From Stenotrophomonas sp. (GTDB lineage: Bacteria; Pseudomonadota; Gammaproteobacteria; Xanthomonadales; Xanthomonadaceae): a stretch of DNA of 6,933 bases. The stretch is taken from positions 1-6,933 of the forward strand of contig QFOV01000173.1 of assembly GCA_003248565.1 (NCBI GenBank), in the 5' to 3' direction. Below the pieces are notes generated by a model. It was not told where the DNA came from and ran no database searches. It saw only the letters and a list, made by a program, of their open reading frames with translations. The number at the start of each line of letters is the position of its first letter. The first letter of the stretch is position 1. This document shows, one piece after another, positions 4,569 through 6,933 of the stretch. The translations under genes were made by a program, and so were the position numbers.

Positions 4569-6107
4569 ATGATGTCCCGTAAGACCCAAACCATCCTCGC
4601 CCTGGCCGTGATCGCCGGCATCGTCGGTTACCGCCTGGTGCGGTCAACCGATACGCCTGCGTCAGCGCCTGCCGCGGCCGGCGCCACCGATGTAGCGGCC
4701 GTAGCCAGCAAGCCGCAGACGCTTGGCAGCTTGAACTTCCAACCCTGCAGCCTGAGCTCGGCCGGCAGCCGCGACAGCCTGGAAGCACAGTGCACCACGC
4801 TGGAAGTGCCTGAAGACCGGGCAAACCCGCAGGGCCGCAAGATCAGTTTGAACATAGCCTGGGTTGCCCCGGAGAAGGAAAGCGATCTGCAGCCAGACCC
4901 GGTGTTCTTCCTTGCAGGCGGACCGGGCCAGGCCGCGGTCGCCACCTACCCGCAGGTGGATGCGGCGTTCTCCGAAGTGCGCAAGCACCGCAACGTGATC
5001 CTGGTCGACCAGCGCGGCACCGGCAAATCCAACCTGCTGGCCTGTGACACGCCGGATGATGCCGATTTCACCGCAGCGTCGATGCAGGCAGCGGCACAGA
5101 ACTGCGCCAGCCAGCTGTCGCAGAAGGCGGATCTGCGCTTTTACACCACCACCGAGGCGGTGGCGGATCTGGATGCGGTGCGCCAGGCCATCGGTGCGAG
5201 CCAGATCAACCTGGTCGGTGTCAGCTATGGCACCCGTGTGGCCCAGCAGTACGCCATGCGCCATCCGCAGGCCACGCGCAGCATCGTGCTCGACTCGGTG
5301 GTGCCGAATAGCCTGCAGTTGGGCAATATCTTCGCGCGCAACCTGGATGATGCACTGGCGCTGCAGTTCGCCCAATGCACCAAGACCGCCTCGTGCAAGG
5401 ACAAGCTGGGTGATCCACGTGCCGAGCTGGACACGCTGCTGGCCAAGCTGCGCGCGCAGCCGGTGACGGTGCAGTACCGCGACGCCAGCACCGGCGAACA
5501 GCAGCAAGGCGAGCTGCGTGCCGAAACCGTTGCTGGCCTGGTGCGCATGTACGCCTACATGCCGGCAGCCGGCGCGCTGTTGCCCAAGCTCATCCATGAA
5601 GCCAATGGCGGCCGCTACGACAACCTGATGGCGCTGACGCAGATGCTGCAGGGCGAAATGAAGGATGCCATGGCGATGGGCATGCAGCTGTCGGTGGTGT
5701 GCAGCGAAGACAAGGAAGGCATGGTCGCCAACGGTGCCGACGCGGACACCGTGCTCGGCAACCAGATGGCCAAAGCCATGGGCGCGATGTGCGCCAGCTG
5801 GCCCAAGGGCACGGCACCGGCCGACTTCCACACGCCGCTGGCCGGCAAGGTGCCGACGCTGGTGCTGGAAGGCGAGTTCGATCCGGTCACGCCGCCGCGC
5901 TATGGCGAGGAAGTGGTCAAGCATCTGGATAACGCGCGCCTGTTCGTGCTGCGCGGCCAGGGCCACAACGTGATCGGCGCGGGCTGCATGCCCAAGCTGT
6001 TCGCGCAGTTCATCGAGAAGACCGACCCGAAGGCGCTCGACGGTGCCTGCCTGGAAAAACTCAACTACGTGCCGCCGTTCACCAGCTTCAATGGCTGGGA
6101 ACCGTGA
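4569..6107 (+). CDS. Alpha/beta hydrolase, peptidase S33 family with TAP-like C-terminal domain
   Basis: The family contains prolyl and tripeptidyl aminopeptidases that cleave short peptides, plus related esterases. The 512-residue product has a hydrophobic N-terminal helix (about 7-24) after a short positively charged start and then an Ala/Ser/Pro-rich linker to about 47. It is therefore exported or anchored in the inner membrane facing the periplasm; no lipobox cysteine is seen. The catalytic set is complete: oxyanion-loop GGPG at 117-120, DQRGTG at 147-152, nucleophile S219 in GVSYG, acid D438 in EGEFDPVTPP, and H466 in GQGHNV. The S33 pattern of paired cysteines (for example C60 and C75, C270 and C276) suits an oxidising compartment. 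The ATG at 4569 has GAGGGG (4555-4560) 8 nt upstream; ATG 4572 is an alternative. It lies 64 nt after the regulator stop, with no terminator between, and 29 nt before the ABC ATPase, so probably shares its transcript. Confidence 0.87.
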   Translation: MMSRKTQTILALAVIAGIVGYRLVRSTDTPASAPAAAGATDVAAVASKPQTLGSLNFQPCSLSSAGSRDSLEAQCTTLEVPEDRANPQGRKISLNIAWVAPEKESDLQPDPVFFLAGGPGQAAVATYPQVDAAFSEVRKHRNVILVDQRGTGKSNLLACDTPDDADFTAASMQAAAQNCASQLSQKADLRFYTTTEAVADLDAVRQAIGASQINLVGVSYGTRVAQQYAMRHPQATRSIVLDSVVPNSLQLGNIFARNLDDALALQFAQCTKTASCKDKLGDPRAELDTLLAKLRAQPVTVQYRDASTGEQQQGELRAETVAGLVRMYAYMPAAGALLPKLIHEANGGRYDNLMALTQMLQGEMKDAMAMGMQLSVVCSEDKEGMVANGADADTVLGNQMAKAMGAMCASWPKGTAPADFHTPLAGKVPTLVLEGEFDPVTPPRYGEEVVKHLDNARLFVLRGQGHNVIGAGCMPKLFAQFIEKTDPKALDGACLEKLNYVPPFTSFNGWEP

Positions 6108-6136
6108 CATCACCGCATCACTGAGGAACCGCTTAC

Positions 6137-6892
6137 ATGATCGTTGCAGAACGACTTCGCAAGACCTTCCCCGGCAGGGGCAAGGACAAGACGCCGGTGA
6201 TTGCCGTAGATGACGTGGGCTTCACCGCCCATGATGGCCAGATCACCGGCCTGCTCGGCCCCAATGGCGCCGGCAAGACCACCACGCTGCGCATGCTGTA
6301 CACGTTGATGACGCCGGAAAGCGGCCGCGTGCTGGTCGATGGCGTCGACGCCGCCATCGACCCCAACGCAGTGCGCCGCAGCCTTGGTGTGTTGCCGGAT
6401 GCACGTGGCGTGTACAAGCGCCTCACCGCCCGCGAGAACATCGACTACTTCGGTGAACTGCATGGCATGAGTTCGGCAGCCATCGTCGAGCGCACCGCGC
6501 GCCTGGCCAAGGCGCTGCAGATGGAGGATTTCCTCGATCGTGCCACCGAAGGTTTCAGCCAGGGCCAGCGTACCAAGACCGCAATCGCCCGCGCGCTGAT
6601 CCATGATCCGCGCAACGTCATCCTCGACGAGCCGACCAACGGCCTGGACGTGATGACCACCCGTGGCCTGCGTGGCTTCCTCAAGGAGCTGCGTGAGGAA
6701 GGCCGCTGCGTGATCTTCTCCAGCCACATCATGCAGGAGGTCGCCGCGCTGTGTGACCGCATCGTGATCGTCGCGCAGGGCAGGGTGGTTGCCCAGGGCA
6801 CGCCGGATGAGCTGCGCGAGCAGGCCCATGAGACCAACCTGGAAGACGCGTTCGTGAAACTGATCGGCAGCGAGGAGGGCCTGCACGCATGA
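6137..6892 (+). CDS. natA: ABC transporter ATP-binding protein, NatA type
   Basis: The cytoplasmic ATPase of an ABC-2 exporter; NatAB of Bacillus subtilis exports sodium ions, but many NatA-like proteins have other or unknown substrates. At 251 residues it is a single nucleotide-binding domain: Walker A GPNGAGKTT at 41-49, signature FSQGQ at 140-144, Walker B VILDEP with catalytic E165, D-loop NGLD (168-171) and H-loop H197 in FSSHIMQE. The Q-loop position reads LPDARG (86-91), with D88 where most ABC ATPases have glutamine, followed by YKRLTAREN; this variant is characteristic of the NatA subfamily and sets it apart from the YadG-type ATPase at 1563-2516. A GAGGA at 6123-6127 lies 9 nt before ATG 6137. 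Its stop overlaps the next gene by ATGA, the usual link with the permease. Location just after the S33 hydrolase gene suggests co-transcription, and the two may act on a common peptide-like compound, which is speculative. Confidence 0.88.
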   Translation: MIVAERLRKTFPGRGKDKTPVIAVDDVGFTAHDGQITGLLGPNGAGKTTTLRMLYTLMTPESGRVLVDGVDAAIDPNAVRRSLGVLPDARGVYKRLTARENIDYFGELHGMSSAAIVERTARLAKALQMEDFLDRATEGFSQGQRTKTAIARALIHDPRNVILDEPTNGLDVMTTRGLRGFLKELREEGRCVIFSSHIMQEVAALCDRIVIVAQGRVVAQGTPDELREQAHETNLEDAFVKLIGSEEGLHA

Positions 6893-6933
6893 GCCAGACT
6901 GGATATTTCCGCGCCATCTTCACGGTGATGCGC
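6889..6933 (+). CDS. Start of the ABC-2 permease gene partnering NatA (only 15 codons inside the window)
   Basis: ATG at 6889 overlaps the NatA stop codon (TGA 6890-6892) as ATGA and the frame is open to the edge, giving MSQTGYFRAIFTVMR. A short cytoplasmic N-terminus leading towards a first membrane helix, directly after a NatA-type ATPase, is what a NatB-type permease would show. GAGGAGG at 6872-6878 provides a ribosome binding site 10 nt upstream. The identity rests on gene order and these few residues; the transmembrane domain itself is not visible. Confidence 0.65.
   Translation, partial: MSQTGYFRAIFTVMR

Noticed and set aside
4662..6113. Open frame of 483 codons on the - strand
   Set aside because: It is the antisense of the S33 hydrolase, whose complete catalytic set shows the + strand is coding; the product is His/Gln/Arg-rich low-complexity sequence.

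Overview
The window looks like chromosomal DNA from a xanthomonad, most likely Stenotrophomonas or a close relative. The basis is high GC, strong G/C preference at third codon positions, protein sequences that read like xanthomonad versions of their families, and an intergenic REP-like element with a GTGGGAGCGGC core. The genus is an inference from recall, not from a search.

Bases 1-770: the N-terminal 180 codons of a ketopantoate reductase (PanE/ApbA family) run leftwards off the edge. Behind its start is a 230 bp gap holding a 125 bp composite repeat: two opposed 27 nt REP-like arms around a second hairpin and a G-quadruplex-type motif. A strong terminator for the next gene follows. Bases 771-2614: a leftward two-gene operon, ATPase then permease, of the YadG/YadH ABC-2 exporter type, overlapping by ATGA. 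It is divergent from a rightward gene, and a consensus TATAAT box lies in the shared 98 bp gap. Bases 2615-3471: a single ferredoxin/flavodoxin-NADP+ reductase-like flavoprotein gene, closed by a perfect 10 bp terminator hairpin.

Bases 3472-6933: the most unusual part, a rightward series of closely spaced genes. It opens with two near-identical 18 bp dyads in mirror-image arrangement (43 bp between centres). A 36-codon ORF with a strong ribosome binding site follows, coupled by ATGA to a six-helix membrane protein of unknown function. Next come a 65-residue XRE/Cro-type regulator, a membrane-anchored or secreted S33 (TAP-like) alpha/beta hydrolase, a NatA-type ABC ATPase, and the first 15 codons of its likely permease partner (NatB position). 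I infer that the small regulator binds the paired dyads and controls at least the membrane-protein/regulator pair, and possibly the hydrolase and ABC exporter downstream. No terminator is seen between 3597 and the right edge.

The two ABC systems belong to different subfamilies (YadG has a canonical Q-loop and LSGGM; the NatA type has LPDARG and FSQGQ), so they are not duplicates. No RNA gene, CRISPR array, insertion sequence or prophage gene was seen.
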